In this document: in pieces, positions 34,711 through 43,000 of the stretch
How the letters are laid out: each line of letters begins with the position of its first letter
Numbering within the stretch: position 1 is the stretch's first letter
Source of the DNA: Streptomyces sp. TP-A0356
Lineage (GTDB): Bacteria > Actinomycetota > Actinomycetes > Streptomycetales > Streptomycetaceae
Direction of reading: 5' to 3'
DNA length: 64,000 nt
NCBI RefSeq assembly: GCF_001417775.1
Contig: NZ_BBZJ01000012.1
Coordinates: 620,001-684,000 of the forward strand
Position numbers and translations under genes: made by a program
The notes under the pieces: model-generated
What the model was told of the DNA's origin: nothing
Seen by the model: only the letters and a program-made list of their open reading frames with translations
The model's database searches: none

Positions 34711-35096
34711 AGGTCGAGGCACTGCTCTTCGGTGGCGTCGCCGTGTTCTTCGGGGGCTCCGCGGCGCTGTACGGCTGGTGGTCGCGCGACCCCGCCGGCA
34801 CCGCGGTGCTGATCGTCGCGTTCGGGATGGCCGCGGTGGTCTCCTTCTTCTGCGCGGTGCAGTACCGGCGCCGGGGGATCCGTCCCCAGGACCGTCCCGA
34901 CGCCGAAGTCGCCGACGCCACCGGGCCCCTGGAGTTCTTCCCGCCCCACAGCCCGTGGCCCGTGGTCACGGCGTTCGGCTTCGCCGTCGCCGCCACGGGA
35001 GTGGTCTACGGGCTGTGGCTGTTCATCCTCGGCGTCGGGGTGCTCGCGCGGGGAGTTCTCGGTCTGGTGTTCCAGTACGCGACTCGCGGGCGCTGA
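34707..35096 (+). CDS. ctaF: Cytochrome c oxidase subunit IV, actinobacterial type
   Basis: Small membrane subunit (129 aa) of the actinobacterial aa3 oxidase. Two N-terminal helices ([20 protein letters not shown] and [20 protein letters not shown]) and two C-terminal helices flank the loop [20 protein letters not shown], which is diagnostic of CtaF. GTG overlaps the ctaD stop by 4 nt, so the two are translationally coupled. Its 3' end overlaps the convergent qcrB gene by 74 nt. Confidence 0.88.
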   Translation: MKVEALLFGGVAVFFGGSAALYGWWSRDPAGTAVLIVAFGMAAVVSFFCAVQYRRRGIRPQDRPDAEVADATGPLEFFPPHSPWPVVTAFGFAVAATGVVYGLWLFILGVGVLARGVLGLVFQYATRGR

Positions 35097-36564
35097 TCGG
35101 CCTCCTGGGCGCTCCCGGCGGGAACCTGGTCACGGGCCGGTGGTCGCTCACATATCCGCCTTCCACGGTCTGGCGCACCTCCCCGGTCTCCTCCCCCTCG
35201 GACAGGCGTTCCCGCTCCGTCTCCTGCAGGGCGTGACACAGCGCCCGCGTGACGAGGAAGGCGACAACCGGCGCCACCACGAGGGCGATACGCAGGACCC
35301 ACGTCAAGGTGTTCAGGGAGAACCGGAAGGTCTCCGCCACGATGTCGTTGCCGCCGGCCAGCAACAGGACGCCGTAGAAGGTGATGCCGGCGACACCGAG
35401 TCCGGTGCGCACGGGGCGTTCCCGCGGCCGGTCGCACAGGTGCTGTTCCTCGCGCCACTCGCCCGTCAGCCACTGTTCGACGAACGGGTACGCGTACAGG
35501 ACGAGGAACAACAACGCCGGCAGGACGACCGCGGGCAGCAGGACGTTCCACATGATGGTGTGGCCGGCGACGACGGTCTCCCACGGTGGTACGAGCCGCA
35601 GCGCGCCCTCCAGGAAGCCGACGTACCAGTCGGGCTGAGAGCCGGTCGACACCAGGTCCGGCCGGTAGGGCCCGTAGGTCCACACCGGGTTGATCTGGGC
35701 GAGGGCACTGATCAGCGCCAGCACGCCGAAGACGGTGAGGGACAGGCCCATGGAGGACGCCGTGAACTGCGGGAACAGCGGCTTGCCGACGACGTTCCGG
35801 TTGGTCCTGCCCGGGCCCCGCCACTGGGTGTGCTTCAAGTAGAAGACCAGGATGAGGTGCACGGTGACCAGGGCGATCAGAGCCCCGGGCAGCAGCAGGA
35901 TGTGCATGCCGTACAGGCGGGGGACGACGTCCTGGCCGGGGAACTCGGACCCGAACACGAACATGCTCACGTACGTCCCCACGACGGGCAGGGACAGCAT
36001 GATGCCCTGTGCGATGCGCAACCCCGTGCCGGAGAGCAGGTCGTCGGGGAGCGAGTACCCCGCGAAGCCCTCGGCCAGAGCGATCATGAACAGCGTCACG
36101 CCGATGACCCAGTTGACCTCCCGCGGCCTGCGGAAGGCACCCGTGAAGAAGATACGGAGCAGGTGCACACCGATCGCGGCGACGAACACGAGTGCGGCCC
36201 AGTGGTGCATCTGCCGGACGAGAAGCCCGCCGCGCACGTCGAAGCTGATGTGCAGGGTCGAGTCGAAGGCCTCCGACATGAGGACACCGCGCAGCGGCAC
36301 ATACGGGCCCTGATAGGCGACCTCCCGCATCTCCGGCTTGAAGAAGAACGTCAGCCACACACCGGTCAGCAGGAGGACCACCAGGCTGTAGAGCGCGATC
36401 TCCCCGAGGAGGAACGACCAGTGCTCCGGGAAGGCCTTGCGCAGCAGCCGTCCGCCGCCGTCCAGGACCGGCAGCCGGCCGTCCAGCGCGTCGGCGAACC
36501 GCTCTCCGGGACGGCGGGCCTCGGAGGTCCGCGCCGGAGCCGGTGGCCTGGGCTCCTCACTCAC
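35023..36564 (-). CDS. qcrB: Cytochrome bc complex cytochrome b subunit, additional copy
   Basis: Cytochrome b of the actinobacterial bcc complex, 513 aa, which oxidises menaquinol at the Qo site. Four haem-ligand histidines lie in two helices: MHHWAALVFVAAIGVHLL (His120 or 121, His134) and GMHILLLPGALIALVTVHLI (His221, His236). The Qo motif is PDWY at 311-314. qcrA and qcrC are absent nearby. The C-terminal 24 codons overlap ctaF on the other strand and are Arg/Pro-rich, so the tail is probably not conserved. A paralogue of the main qcrB is expected elsewhere. Confidence 0.92.
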   Translation of the reverse strand: MSEEPRPPAPARTSEARRPGERFADALDGRLPVLDGGGRLLRKAFPEHWSFLLGEIALYSLVVLLLTGVWLTFFFKPEMREVAYQGPYVPLRGVLMSEAFDSTLHISFDVRGGLLVRQMHHWAALVFVAAIGVHLLRIFFTGAFRRPREVNWVIGVTLFMIALAEGFAGYSLPDDLLSGTGLRIAQGIMLSLPVVGTYVSMFVFGSEFPGQDVVPRLYGMHILLLPGALIALVTVHLILVFYLKHTQWRGPGRTNRNVVGKPLFPQFTASSMGLSLTVFGVLALISALAQINPVWTYGPYRPDLVSTGSQPDWYVGFLEGALRLVPPWETVVAGHTIMWNVLLPAVVLPALLFLVLYAYPFVEQWLTGEWREEQHLCDRPRERPVRTGLGVAGITFYGVLLLAGGNDIVAETFRFSLNTLTWVLRIALVVAPVVAFLVTRALCHALQETERERLSEGEETGEVRQTVEGGYVSDHRPVTRFPPGAPRRPISARESRTGTPDRELPARAPRRRG

Positions 36565-36770
36565 CGTGCGTCCACGTCGTGGTCGGCCGGCCCCTCACAC
36601 TGGTCCCGGTCCACGGACGTCCTCCTTCTGCCGCCTCTCACTCACCGCTCTCTGCCATGCCTTGCCCCGGGGCGGCCGGGCGACCGCGCCACCACCGTGA
36701 AACACTCGCGCGCCCCGGGCGGTGCACCCGTTCGGATGTGCACGGGTCCCGCCCCGTGGGCGCCCCGTCG

Positions 36771-36959
36771 TCAGGGGAAGAGCGCGATACCGAGGACGAC
36801 CAGCAGGACGAGCACCGCGACGATCGCCACCGTCACCCAGGGCCCGCGGTGTTTCGCGGGTGCCTTGGGTGCCGTTCCCCGGGGCCGGTCCTCGGCAAGC
36901 GTCGGGTGCGCGGGGCGGTCGCGGGTGTAGAACTCTTCGTCGCGTGCGTGGTCGGCCAT
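36771..36959 (-). CDS. Small tail-anchored membrane protein
   Basis: A 62-aa protein with a charged N-terminal half and one C-terminal helix (WVTVAIVAVLVLLVVLGIALF, about 41-61). It has no recognised domain. GGAGGAG lies 5 nt before ATG, and the ATG overlaps the upstream stop (TGATG), so it is coupled to the iron-containing redox enzyme. It may be a small respiratory or quality-control subunit; this rests on context only. Confidence 0.7.
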   Translation of the reverse strand: MADHARDEEFYTRDRPAHPTLAEDRPRGTAPKAPAKHRGPWVTVAIVAVLVLLVVLGIALFP

Positions 36960-38053
36960 CAGAACTCCTCCGAGGTGTTCTTCTGTGCTTGCCGCGGGGC
37001 GAGTTCCCCGTTCGCGCCCGGAGATGCAGCCTCTTGCGCCGCTGCTTTCCGGACGCGCAGGGCGGTGTGCCCACCGCGCCAGGCCGCAAGGAGCCGGGCG
37101 CCGAGCCGGTCCTCCAGGAAGCCGGTGGCCCGGATGCCGAACTCGACGTCCGCCTCCAGGTCGGGTTCGCTCTCCAGCAGCCCGCCGACCACGTCGTGGC
37201 GTACCACCTGTTCGTGGACGGCGTCCGCCACCACGTGCTCGTCGTAGAAGCGCGCGGCCGCATCGCCCGCGCCCACCCGGCGCAGGGCCTCGGCCAGGCG
37301 GCGCGAGCCTGGGGAGGAGGTGACCTCAACGGCCGCGAAATGGCCCGTCAGCGCTCCGCGCAGGCTGCGGTGCAGACCGAACAGGGACATCAGGTTGACG
37401 GTGGCGAGCATCTCGGCGGGCGCGACGTCCAGATAGTGGCCGTAGGCCGTGGTGAGGCCCAGGTCCTCCATCAGGTCGGCGAAGAGGCCCGCGTGGATCT
37501 CCTCGGCCCGCCCCGCCCCGAACTCGTCGAACTCCACGGCCACCATGGCCGCCTTGGCCCTGCCGTGCAGCCGGGGGATCACCCAGGCGTGCGGATCGGC
37601 CTCCTTGAGGTGATAGAGGGACCGCAGCGCCGCGTACTCCCGCAGGTGGTCGTGGCGGCCCACGTTCCGCAGGAAGTGTGTGACGCCGGTGCCGTCGTCG
37701 CCGACCGGTTCGATCTGCAGTTCGTCCAGCGCTTCCAGCGCGCCGGACCCGACGGGGACGTCGTCACGCAGGGCCCTGAGGAAGCGGTCCTCGAGCGCGC
37801 GACGGAACGTGAGGAGGGCGGGGTCCCACTCCCGGTCGTCGCCGACCCCCTCGAAACCCTGGTAGTGGAGTTCGTACAGGACGTACAGGGCCAGCTGCAG
37901 GTCGTCACCGTAGGGATCGCTGTCGGTCAGCGAGGCGAGCGACAGCGGGCTGCCCCTCTCGCACAGCGCGCTGACCACACCGTGGGAGAGCGGCCCCCTG
38001 GCCGACGGCAGGGGCGGGCTGGACCGGCGTGGTTCGAGTCGGCTCGTCGTCAC
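36959..38053 (-). CDS. Iron-containing redox enzyme family protein (heme-oxygenase-like fold)
   Basis: A 364-aa helical protein of the iron-containing redox enzyme family, whose relatives bind a non-haem diiron centre. Candidate ligands are in VLYELHYQGF, VAVEFDEFGAGRAEEIHA and RFYDEHVVADAVHEQVVRHD, which carry repeated Glu/Asp and His at helical spacing. The substrate is unknown. GTG 38053 overlaps the CDGSH stop (GTGA). It lies in a coupled operon with a CDGSH protein, a methyltransferase and a membrane peptide, beside extra oxidase genes. Confidence 0.8.
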   Translation of the reverse strand: MTTSRLEPRRSSPPLPSARGPLSHGVVSALCERGSPLSLASLTDSDPYGDDLQLALYVLYELHYQGFEGVGDDREWDPALLTFRRALEDRFLRALRDDVPVGSGALEALDELQIEPVGDDGTGVTHFLRNVGRHDHLREYAALRSLYHLKEADPHAWVIPRLHGRAKAAMVAVEFDEFGAGRAEEIHAGLFADLMEDLGLTTAYGHYLDVAPAEMLATVNLMSLFGLHRSLRGALTGHFAAVEVTSSPGSRRLAEALRRVGAGDAAARFYDEHVVADAVHEQVVRHDVVGGLLESEPDLEADVEFGIRATGFLEDRLGARLLAAWRGGHTALRVRKAAAQEAASPGANGELAPRQAQKNTSEEF

Positions 38054-38301
38054 TCGGGGGTCTCCCTTCGTCCGGTGGGAGGTTCGGTACGGGGTTCGTC
38101 CGCCGCCTTGCCCCGGCGACGGTGGCTGGTGTCGCACCAGGGATAGGTGCGGCTGCGCCGGCAGGTGCAGATCGCGACGACGAACCGCCGGCTGACGACG
38201 GCCTCGCCGTCCGGGCCGATGACCTCCACCGGCCCCTCCACCAGCAGCGGACCGTCGCGGTCGGCACGGATGCGGCAGATCCGTTCACGCTCGTACGGCA
38301 C
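38050..38301 (-). CDS. CDGSH iron-sulfur domain protein
   Basis: An 83-aa [2Fe-2S] protein of the mitoNEET/CDGSH class. Ligands are Cys45, Cys47, Cys56 and His60 in CTCRRSRTYPWCDTSH. The signature Gly is Thr (CDTSH), a variation I believe is common in actinobacteria. Such proteins carry redox-active, labile clusters. GTG 38301 is inferred because the domain begins just after it. It overlaps the methyltransferase by 17 nt and the redox enzyme by 4 nt, which argues for joint expression. Confidence 0.85.
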   Translation of the reverse strand: MPYERERICRIRADRDGPLLVEGPVEVIGPDGEAVVSRRFVVAICTCRRSRTYPWCDTSHRRRGKAADEPRTEPPTGRRETPE

Positions 38302-38962
38302 GGACGACCACCAGCTCTTCCACCATGTCGTCGGTCGGCAGACCGCGCTGCCGCAGCCAGGCCAGCCGGGACCGCAGCACACGCCCGAAGGGCACCAGCG
38401 CGCGGTCCGTGACCGCGGCGCTGAGCCCGGCCTCGGACAGCCGGGCCAGAGTGTCCTCCACCCCGCACAGCGCGGAGTGCACCACCAGAAGGACACCGTG
38501 CGGGCGCAGGTGCGTGGCCGCGGCACCGCAGATACGGTCCAGCAGCAGCCGCCCGTCCCAGCCGGCGTCCCAGGCGCGCGCCGCGCCGCGGGCGGTTCCA
38601 TGGCGCGGGGACGGCACGTACGGAGGGTTGCTGATCACCAGGTCGAAACGGTGTCCGGGTACGGCCGAGGTGAGGTCACCGCGGCGCACCCTGATGCTCT
38701 GGCCGCTGAGCAGCGCGTTCACCCGGGCCGCAAGCACCGCCCGCCGGGAGATGTCGACCGCGGTGACGCGCGCGCCCAGCCGCGCGGCCTCCAGCGCCAG
38801 GGCTCCGGTGCCGGTACCCAGGTCAAGGACGTCCGTCCCCGGGGTGACCTTCTCTCGGTGCAGGGCCCGGGTCAGGAGCCAGGTGTCGTACTGCGGCTCG
38901 TAGACGCCGGGCGGGGTCCACGCGGGGGACTCCGTGGGCGGACAGGGGCTTTCGACGGTCAT
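38285..38962 (-). CDS. HemK/PrmC-like N5-glutamine methyltransferase
   Basis: SAM-dependent methyltransferase of 225 aa of the HemK2/PrmC group. The SAM loop is DVLDLGTGTGALALEA (46-61), the acidic adenosine contact is AVDISRRAV and the catalytic NPPY is at 112-115. Relatives methylate glutamine of release factors or other proteins; Streptomyces has a separate prmC. The N-terminal helical domain of PrmC is missing. GGAGGAG precedes ATG 38962. It is the first gene of the four-gene redox operon. Confidence 0.83.
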   Translation of the reverse strand: MTVESPCPPTESPAWTPPGVYEPQYDTWLLTRALHREKVTPGTDVLDLGTGTGALALEAARLGARVTAVDISRRAVLAARVNALLSGQSIRVRRGDLTSAVPGHRFDLVISNPPYVPSPRHGTARGAARAWDAGWDGRLLLDRICGAAATHLRPHGVLLVVHSALCGVEDTLARLSEAGLSAAVTDRALVPFGRVLRSRLAWLRQRGLPTDDMVEELVVVRAVRA

Positions 38963-39217
38963 CTGCTCCTCCGTGCGTGGACACACAGCTGCATCCACCT
39001 CGCCGCGGCGCTTCCTGCCGCGGCGAGGTGCGGATGCCATGTCTGCGCCCCCGAGTCCCCCGTTGCATGTGATCGACACGTGGGACCTCGGATCAAGCCG
39101 TCGATGCCGTCGAGCCGGGGCGCCCGCCGTCGACCCCGTCGGCGGGCGGCACCCCTCACTTCCGGCGCCCGGTGCACGACGGCTCCGGAGACCGCTGCCC
39201 GACGCCCCTGCCGCCGG

Positions 39218-39601
39218 TCAGACCGTCGGTGGCGGCGTGTCGCGCGCGGCCGCGGGGCGTCGCAGGTCCGTATCGGTGAGTGCTTCGAGTCCTCCCCGGG
39301 TGTCCAGGCGGTACAGCAGCACCAGCGCCGGCCCGACCACCACCGCGGCGACGACGGTCACCACGAGCAGCCAGCGCAAGGTCGTGGCGGCTCCCGCGGC
39401 CCCGGACACGGTGAGCGAGGTGGGCACCGGACAGGCGCGCTGGGCGACGCCCCGGGCGAGGACGACCGCGGCCACGCAGGCGACGGCGGCCACGCGCGCC
39501 CACCCGAACGCGGCCCGGTCGGTGCCGGTGACGACGCCCACGGCGAACCGCACGGCCATCACCGCCGACCAGCGCCGGGCGAGGAGCAGGGCGACCTGGT
39601 C
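39218..39601 (-). pseudogene. Fused remnant of cydA and cydB (cytochrome bd oxidase)
   Basis: The reading frame first shows a CydA-like helix (LLLARRWSAVMAVRFAVGVV, then TGT). It passes straight into a CydB C-terminus: WARVAAVACVAAVVLARGVA, PTSLTVSGAAGAATTLRWLL and GPALVLLYRLDTRG. Over 700 residues expected between the two are missing, and no start codon with a ribosome-binding site is present. It looks like a large internal deletion of a cydAB operon. The CydB match is clearer than the CydA one. Confidence 0.55.
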
Positions 39602-39667
39602 GCCCCTGCAGTCCTCGGTGGTGCGACAGGGCAGACGCGGCGGACGGCGCTGCCGGGCCGCTCACGC

Positions 39668-40507
39668 TCACCCTCCGGTGGCGAAGCCCGGGAACAGCGT
39701 CATGCCGCCGTCCACGTAGAGCGTCGTGCCCACGACGTAGTCGAGCAGGTCGGAGGCCAGTACGGCGACCGCTCGCGCGACGTCCTCGGGATCGCCCACC
39801 CTGTGGTACGGGATGAGGTTCAACAGGTTCGCCTCGGCCTCCGGGGTCTCCCAGGCGCCGCGGTTGATCGGCGTTCTGATGGCGCCCGGCGCCACCGCGT
39901 TGACCCGGATCCTGTGCGGTGCCAGCTCCTGGGCCAGGGTCTGCATCAGCATCAGTACGCCGCCCTTGGATGCCGCGTAGTTCACATGGCCCGCCCAGGG
40001 GATGATCTGGTGGACCGAGCTCATGCAGATGATCTTCCCGGCGGCCGCCGACACCTCGGGGACCACTCCCCTGCGCAGGAACTCCTTGGTCGCCTCCCGC
40101 GCGCACAGGAACTGCCCGGTCAGATTGACGTCCAGGACCTTGTGCCACTGTTCGAGGGTCATATCGGTGATGGGGGCGTCCCGTTGCAGGCCTGCGTTGG
40201 CCACCAGGATGTCGATGGTGCCCAGTTCCTCCACCATCCGGGACACCATCCGCACGACCTGGTCCTCCTGGGAGACGTCCGCCTCGTGGGCCTAGGCGCG
40301 CACCCCGAAGCTCTCGATCTCCTGCACCACCTTCTCCGCGGAGTCGCGGTCGGCGACGTAGTTGACGACGACGTCCGCGCCCATCCGCCCCAGGCCGATG
40401 GCGGTGGCCTTGCCGATCCCGGAGTTGGCGCCGGTGACCAGCGCCTTCTGTCCTCTCAGCAGCGGGAAAGCGGTGATCTGCCGATCCTCGATCACACTCG
40501 TGCCCAC
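39668..40507 (-). pseudogene. SDR (glucose 1-dehydrogenase-like) interrupted by an amber codon
   Basis: A normal-length SDR split by one in-frame TAG at 40294-40292. The first part holds ALVTGANSGIGKATAIGLGR. The second holds ILVANAGLQRDAP, the catalytic Ser in ICMSSVHQIIPWAGHVNYAASKGG (Tyr and Lys present) and the end YVDGGMTLFPGFATGG. The frame around the stop reads GVRA-stop-AHEADVSQE, where relatives have Tyr, so a TAC-to-TAG change is likely. The rest is intact, so loss is recent, or the base is an error. GTG 40507 has GGGAGG. Confidence 0.85.
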
Positions 40508-40716
40508 GGTTGCCTCCCGTCGGTACTGCCCCGGAACACGGCCCGGGACCGTGAGGTCGTCCGGGCCGATCAGCCCTGACCACACCACCTGCCGCACCGC
40601 CGGGCGTGCCGCGAAACCCGTTTGTAGGCCGACCGGGACCTCATGTCAGACCAACGGCCCAGCCGCGACCGCCTCCCCGGCAGCGCCGCACGGCTCGCCG
40701 CGCGTGGAGGCTCCCG

Positions 40717-42612
40717 ATGCCGCACATTGGAGACATGGATCGCTATCCGCCGATTGCCGATCACGGGCTGGTCGGCGATCTGCAGACCGCCGCCCTGGTC
40801 TCCGCGAAGGGCGTCGTGGACTGGTTCGCCGCTCCACGGTTCGACTCACCCAGTGTCTTCGCGTCGCTGCTGGACCACGACCGCGGCGGATACTTCCGGT
40901 TGGCGCCGGAGGGCGGGGACAGCGGGACCTGGCGGCAGCTCTACTATCCGGACACCGCCGTACTCGTGACCCGGTTCATGTCGCCCGACGGCGTGGGCGA
41001 GGTGGTCGACTGCATGCCCGTGCACCGATCCGCCCAGGCCGGCGACCGTCACACACTGATCCGGGTGGCGCGGACCGTGCGCGGCATGATCCGCTTCGCC
41101 CTGGAGTGCCGTCCCCGGTTCGACTACGCCCGCGCGGGCCATGACCTCGATCCGCGTCCGGAGGGTGCGGCCTTCCACGCCCCCGACATCACCGCCCATC
41201 TGCAGAGCACCTTCCCGCTCCGGCGCGACGGCCGAGACGCGACGGGCGAGGTGACGCTACGGGAGGGCCAGGTCGCCGCCGCGGTCTTCACCGTCTGCCG
41301 GCCGGGCGGGCCCGCGCCCCCACCGCCCACTGAGGAACAGGTCTCCGACGAGGTCTGGGGCACCATCGACTTCTGGCAGCGTTGGGTGCGTACCAGCCGC
41401 TATCGAGGACGGTGGCCGGGCATGGTGCACCGGTCGGCCATCACCTTGAAGCTGCTCACCTACGCCCCCACCGGTGCCCCGATCGCCGCGGCCACGATGG
41501 GACTGCCCGAACAGGTGGGCGGCGAGCGCAACTGGGACTACCGCTACACCTGGATCCGGGACGGTTCGCTGTCCGTCCGCGCCCTGCTCGACCTGGGCTT
41601 CGTCGAGGAGGCGACCGCCTTCACCCGCTGGCTGGGAGACCGGCTGCACGACCAGGCGGGGCCGCGCGGGGAGCCGCTCCAGATCATGTACCGGGTGGAC
41701 GGGGACCCGGAGCTGAACGAGGAGGTCCTGGAACACTTCGAGGGCTATCGGGGCTCCTGCCCGGTCCGTGCCGGAAACGCCGCGGCCGACCAGCTGCAAC
41801 TCGACATCTACGGCGAGGCGATGTACGCCCTGTCGGAGAACCACGCGGTCGGCATGCACATCGGCTACCACGGCTGGCAGGGGCTGAGCCGGACCCTGGA
41901 CTGGCTCTGCGACGCCTGGGACCGCCCCGACGAGGGCATCTGGGAAACCCGCGGCGGCCGCAAGCACTTCACATACAGCCGCGTGATGTGCTGGACGGCG
42001 CTGGACCGCGGACTGCGCCTGGCGGAGGAATGGCGTCGTCCGGCCGACACGACGCGCTGGACGGCGGCCCGCGACGCAATCCTCGAACAGGTCATGGAAC
42101 GCGGCTGGAGCAAGCAGGAACAGGCACTCGTCCAGCACTACGACGGTGAGGTCCTGGACGCCTCGCTGCTCCTGCTCCCGCGGCTCGGCTTCCTCGCCCC
42201 GCTGAGTCCGGGCTGGCTCACCACACTGCACGCCATCGACCGCAAACTGGTCTCCGACAGCCTCGTCCACCGCTACGACCCGGCCGCCTCGCCCGACGGC
42301 CTGAGCGGCTGCGAAGGCACCTTCAGTCTCTGCACCTTCCTCTACGTCGACGCGCTGGCCCGCGCGGGACAACTGCGCCTGGCGCGCTATGCGTTCGAGA
42401 AGATGCAGATGTACGCCAACCATGTGGGCCTGTTCGCCGAGGAGATCGGTTTCGGTGGCGAGCAACTGGGCAACTTCCCGCAGGCCTTCACCCATCTCGC
42501 GCTCATCATGGCCGCCGTCTCCCTCGACACCGCCCTAGATGAGGCCGTGGACCGGGCGCCGCGCCGGAGGGAGGACGAGGAGGCACTCCCATGGCGCATC
42601 GGGCGGGCATGA
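40717..42612 (+). CDS. Glycoside hydrolase family 15 protein (trehalase/glucoamylase-like)
   Basis: A 631-aa cytoplasmic GH15 enzyme with an N-terminal beta-sandwich (IADHGLVGDLQTAALVSAKG, WFAAPRFDSPSVFASLL) and a C-terminal (alpha/alpha)6 barrel. Barrel hallmarks are NWDYRYTWIRDGSLSVRALL, a likely catalytic Glu in GCEGTFSLCTF, and EEIGFGGEQLGNFPQAFTHL. Actinobacterial members include trehalases and dextran- or oligosaccharide-cleaving enzymes, so alpha,alpha-trehalose is one candidate substrate. GGAGG lies 6 nt before ATG 40717; ATG 40735 is a second option. Confidence 0.9.
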   Translation: MPHIGDMDRYPPIADHGLVGDLQTAALVSAKGVVDWFAAPRFDSPSVFASLLDHDRGGYFRLAPEGGDSGTWRQLYYPDTAVLVTRFMSPDGVGEVVDCMPVHRSAQAGDRHTLIRVARTVRGMIRFALECRPRFDYARAGHDLDPRPEGAAFHAPDITAHLQSTFPLRRDGRDATGEVTLREGQVAAAVFTVCRPGGPAPPPPTEEQVSDEVWGTIDFWQRWVRTSRYRGRWPGMVHRSAITLKLLTYAPTGAPIAAATMGLPEQVGGERNWDYRYTWIRDGSLSVRALLDLGFVEEATAFTRWLGDRLHDQAGPRGEPLQIMYRVDGDPELNEEVLEHFEGYRGSCPVRAGNAAADQLQLDIYGEAMYALSENHAVGMHIGYHGWQGLSRTLDWLCDAWDRPDEGIWETRGGRKHFTYSRVMCWTALDRGLRLAEEWRRPADTTRWTAARDAILEQVMERGWSKQEQALVQHYDGEVLDASLLLLPRLGFLAPLSPGWLTTLHAIDRKLVSDSLVHRYDPAASPDGLSGCEGTFSLCTFLYVDALARAGQLRLARYAFEKMQMYANHVGLFAEEIGFGGEQLGNFPQAFTHLALIMAAVSLDTALDEAVDRAPRRREDEEALPWRIGRA

Positions 42613-42616
42613 CCGG

Positions 42617-42928
42617 TCCCCCTGGCTGAGCCGGGACGACTTGCGGGCGTTGTACCTGCACCTGCACACCGCGACCGGATCCGGCACGGCGGCCAGAGGG
42701 GCACCGGAGCGCATCACGCCGGACGAGGTGCGGGCGGCGGCGAGCGAAGTCCGCACAGGCCGCACCGTGTCGATGGCAGCGCCGGTGGACACCCGGCAGG
42801 TGCCGGACGCCCCCGACCCCGCCCGGCACCGGCTCACCGCTCCCCTCCCGATCGAAGAGGCCCGCGAAGCGGTGCACTTCACCCGGGACCGCTTCGCGAT
42901 CAACGTGCACAGCGCCGTCGACAGCCAC
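42617..42928 (+). pseudogene. N-terminal remnant of a cyclase-family (kynurenine formamidase-like) gene
   Basis: Just after the GH15 stop, one frame reads WLSRDDLRALYLHLH, ERITPDEVRAAASEVRTGRT, VSMAAPVDTRQVPDAPDPAR and FAINVHSAVDSH. This is the start of putative-cyclase proteins up to the metal-binding SHxD motif, where the match stops. The remaining two thirds are absent, and no good start codon or ribosome-binding site is visible. It explains most of the 388-nt gap between GH15 and xdhC. Confidence 0.6.
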
Positions 42929-43000
42929 AAGAGGCAGTCCTGTGAGGTCGGCCCCGGCCCCCACCGTCCGCTCGCTCCGGGCCGGGCGCCGGTCCGACCG

